A stretch of DNA of 64,000 nucleotides from Streptomyces sp. NBC_01283 (GTDB lineage Bacteria; Actinomycetota; Actinomycetes; Streptomycetales; Streptomycetaceae): the NCBI RefSeq assembly GCF_041435335.1, contig NZ_CP108430.1:5121001-5185000 (forward strand), in the 5' to 3' direction. Every line of letters starts with the position of its first letter. Within the stretch, counting starts at the first letter, position 1. Both the position numbers and the translations under genes were made by a program. Positions 62,043-64,000 of this stretch are shown one piece after another. The notes beneath the pieces were generated by a model. The model made no database searches. It worked only from the letters and a program-made list of their open reading frames with translations, and was not told the origin of the DNA.

Positions 62043-62309
62043 AGGAGTGCGGGACCGGGCGCGTGAAGGGTTTGTGACATGTGTCGCGCACCGGTGAACG
62101 TGGCCCGTCCCCGCCCTTTCCGCACCGTGAACGGCCAACTCCCGTACGCGATCGATCCGCCCTGGTGACGTAATCAGCGTTTCGCGGAGAGCTTTTGTTA
62201 CTTCGGCGATTGATACGGCGCCGGAGGTTTGAGCTGCGTGGCAGACGGCTGTGGCGACCCGGTAGCGTGAGCCGACGGTTCCGTAGGTCCCCCACTCGTA
62301 GGAGTCCCG

Positions 62310-64000
62310 GTGACGCAGCAGAGCGGGCAGGGCGCCGCTTCCTCCGATCCGCATTCCGCGGACCGGCACGCGCACGAAGGCATCGTGCTGCCCGCCGACG
62401 GAAGCGAACCCTTCATGCCCGGCACCACCGGCGACCACGTGGCTCCCGCGGGCGGCAGCCCCTGGGGCCAGCCGTGGGGTCCGGCCCCCGCGGACCCGCC
62501 GCCGCCCGGCTCGGGCCAGGCATGGGCCCCCGCGCCCGGCCAGCAGCAGTCGTACGGAGCGGGCACCCCGCTGCCCGCCGAGGGCGCACAGCACCATGAG
62601 GACCACCCGCAGGGCGGTTCCTACGGGGGCCAGCCCGCGGACGGTTCTTACGGGGGCCACGGAGGCTACGGAGGCCAGCCGCAGGGCGGCCCGTACGGCG
62701 GGCAGGCTCCTGACGCCGCGTACGGGGGCCAGGCACAGGGCGCGCCGCACGGCGGCCAGCAGCCGCAGGGCGGCCACCCTCAAGCCGGGACGTACGCGGG
62801 TCACGGGCAGGGCGGTCAGCACGCGAGCCACGCTCAGGGCGGCCAGCACGCCGGCCAGCACGCAGGGCAGCCCGCCGCCGACAAGCCGTACGCGGGGCAG
62901 GGTCCGGGCGGGGCGCACGCGGGGCAGCCCGCGGGTGGCGCCCACGCGAGACATCAGGCGGGCGGAGCCCACGCGGGGCAGCCCGCCGACACCGCTTATC
63001 CGAGTCAGCACGGTCAGCACGGCCAGCACGGCCAGCAGGGTCAGCCGCTTCCGCAGGCCGGTCAGGCAGGTCAGCTGCCGCCCGCCGCTCAGGCGGGGCA
63101 GCTGCCCCCCGGCAACACCGGTACCGGTACCGGTGCCGGAGCGCCCTTGCCGCCCATCGCCGGAGGCCTCGCGCCGTTGCCGCCCGCCGCCGCGGGTGAC
63201 GCGGACGCGACGCAGTACATACCCGCGACGCCCGCCGCAGGCGCAGGCGTCGACGAAGGCGCCACGCAGTACATACCCCCGGTCGCCCCCGGTGCCCTGC
63301 CTCCCGAGGCACCCGCGGGCGACGCCACGCAGTTCCTGGGACGCTCGCCCATGCCGGGTGCGCCGATGCCCCCGGCGGCCGGTTCCGACAACGAGCCCAC
63401 GCAGTTCATCGCCCCCGTGCCCGCCGAGCCCGGCAAGGCACCCTTCGGGATACGGCCCGGCGCCCCGGGCGACCGGCAGCCGCCGGCCGAGTTCGACAGC
63501 CTCTTCCGTACCGAACAGGCGGAGCCCGAAGGCCCCGCGTCGACCCAGCAGATGCCCCGCTTCGAGCCACCGCAGCCCGCCGCCCACGGCGACGGCGGGG
63601 GCCGTGCCGCACGCCGCGCCGCGGCAGCCGCCCCGGCCCGCGGGAACGGCGGCGGGGGCCGCACCGGGTCGAAGGTGCCGCTCTTCGCGGCCATCGGTGT
63701 CGTCATCGCGCTGATCGGCGTCGGCGCCGGTGCCCTCCTCAGCAGTGGCGGTGACGACGAGAAGGACAGCCCCAAGACCGTCTCCGACTCCGCGCCGAGC
63801 GACGAGAAGCCCTCGCCCTCCGTCGACCCGGCCAAGGAGCAGGCCGTCGCCCTGGACAAGCTCCTCGCCGACAGCAACAACAGCCGTGACTCGGTGATCG
63901 GCGCCGTACGCAACGTGGGAAAGTGCGCCGACCTCGCCAAGTCGGCCACCGATCTGCGCAACGCGGCCAAGCAGCGCAACGGCCTGGTCACGCGCCTCTC
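62310..64000 (+). CDS. Repeat-rich membrane protein with TQ motifs (3' end outside window)
   Basis: At least 563 residues; it runs off the right edge. Residues 1-280 are low-complexity, rich in Gly, Gln, His and Pro, with GGQ/GGY repeats. Then come the repeated motifs ATQYIP (Thr301 and Thr319), ATQFLG (Thr340), PTQFIA (Thr364) and STQQMP. A membrane helix (VPLFAAIGVVIALIGVGAGALL) lies near residue 460, and the start of an extracytoplasmic domain follows. GTG 62310 follows AGGAG. The TQ sites resemble targets of Ser/Thr kinases and FHA domains. Function is unknown. Confidence 0.78.
   Translation, partial: MTQQSGQGAASSDPHSADRHAHEGIVLPADGSEPFMPGTTGDHVAPAGGSPWGQPWGPAPADPPPPGSGQAWAPAPGQQQSYGAGTPLPAEGAQHHEDHPQGGSYGGQPADGSYGGHGGYGGQPQGGPYGGQAPDAAYGGQAQGAPHGGQQPQGGHPQAGTYAGHGQGGQHASHAQGGQHAGQHAGQPAADKPYAGQGPGGAHAGQPAGGAHARHQAGGAHAGQPADTAYPSQHGQHGQHGQQGQPLPQAGQAGQLPPAAQAGQLPPGNTGTGTGAGAPLPPIAGGLAPLPPAAAGDADATQYIPATPAAGAGVDEGATQYIPPVAPGALPPEAPAGDATQFLGRSPMPGAPMPPAAGSDNEPTQFIAPVPAEPGKAPFGIRPGAPGDRQPPAEFDSLFRTEQAEPEGPASTQQMPRFEPPQPAAHGDGGGRAARRAAAAAPARGNGGGGRTGSKVPLFAAIGVVIALIGVGAGALLSSGGDDEKDSPKTVSDSAPSDEKPSPSVDPAKEQAVALDKLLADSNNSRDSVIGAVRNVGKCADLAKSATDLRNAAKQRNGLVTRL

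Noticed and set aside
61092..63587. 831-codon minus-strand frame over the HTH-TPR and edge genes
   Set aside because: Low-complexity Arg/Gly/Val sequence without domains; the plus strand has recognisable proteins with ribosome sites.

Overview
The window is chromosomal DNA of a high-GC actinomycete, almost certainly a Streptomyces: GC is very high, third codon positions are nearly always G or C, GTG and TTG starts are common, and the families present (DUF3027, DUF2530, DUF2771, DmdR1-type regulator, futalosine-pathway mqn genes, AtuA-type operon) are typical of that genus. From memory, several neighbours (cold-shock protein, mqnD, mqnB, serC, citrate synthase, pdxH, dmdR1, SIS protein) follow the order of the S. 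coelicolor SCO43xx-SCO44xx core. No tRNA, rRNA, CRISPR array, prophage or intact insertion sequence was found.

Layout. 1-5.2 kb: an edge fragment that looks like an iron-siderophore permease with a candidate iron box, a HAD phosphatase, a cold-shock protein, the menaquinone pair mqnB-mqnD, a lipoprotein and an MFS transporter. 5.2-15.4 kb: a DUF3027 protein, a membrane-anchored hypothetical, a 1055-residue sacsin/Hsp90-type ATPase, a secreted protein, a CtpE-like P-type ATPase and a DUF2530 protein. 15.6-26.3 kb: a purine permease, a MarR-MFS pair with a clear operator, small enzymes (GNAT, ThpR, aldo-keto reductase), decayed Uma2 and DUF418-like genes, a tightly packed divergent MarR/AhpD pair, a zinc metalloprotease, an SGNH hydrolase and a cell-surface beta-propeller. 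26.3-34.9 kb: a TetR gene facing a DrrAB-type exporter across three operator copies, serC, a large FAD/Fe-S dehydrogenase and an EamA transporter. 35.0-43.7 kb: a seven-gene operon (TIGR03084 protein, AtuA, carboxylase beta and alpha subunits, acyl-CoA dehydrogenase, enoyl-CoA hydratase, TetR) with a palindrome over its promoter, probably for a branched or terpenoid acyl-CoA pathway. 43.7-49.1 kb: citrate synthase, pdxH, an alpha/beta hydrolase, the iron regulator DmdR1 and a SIS protein. 49.1-54.7 kb: a two-component system divergent from a lipoprotein/adaptor/MacB-type export operon. 54.7-64.0 kb: a PAS-PAS-GAF protein, an unannotated region with its own promoter and chained micro-ORFs, an ABC exporter, a primase/polymerase-like protein, a HTH-TPR regulator and a repeat-rich membrane protein cut by the window edge.

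Intergenic DNA is unusually rich in repeats: a G-quadruplex-plus-hairpin element (six copies), two longer Streptomyces-type dispersed elements, and several short tandem arrays. The most interesting unexplained segment is 56795-57199, with a good HrdB-type promoter, a strong Shine-Dalgarno, three micro-ORFs chained by one-base stop/start overlaps, and a perfect 14-bp stem closing two further hairpins.
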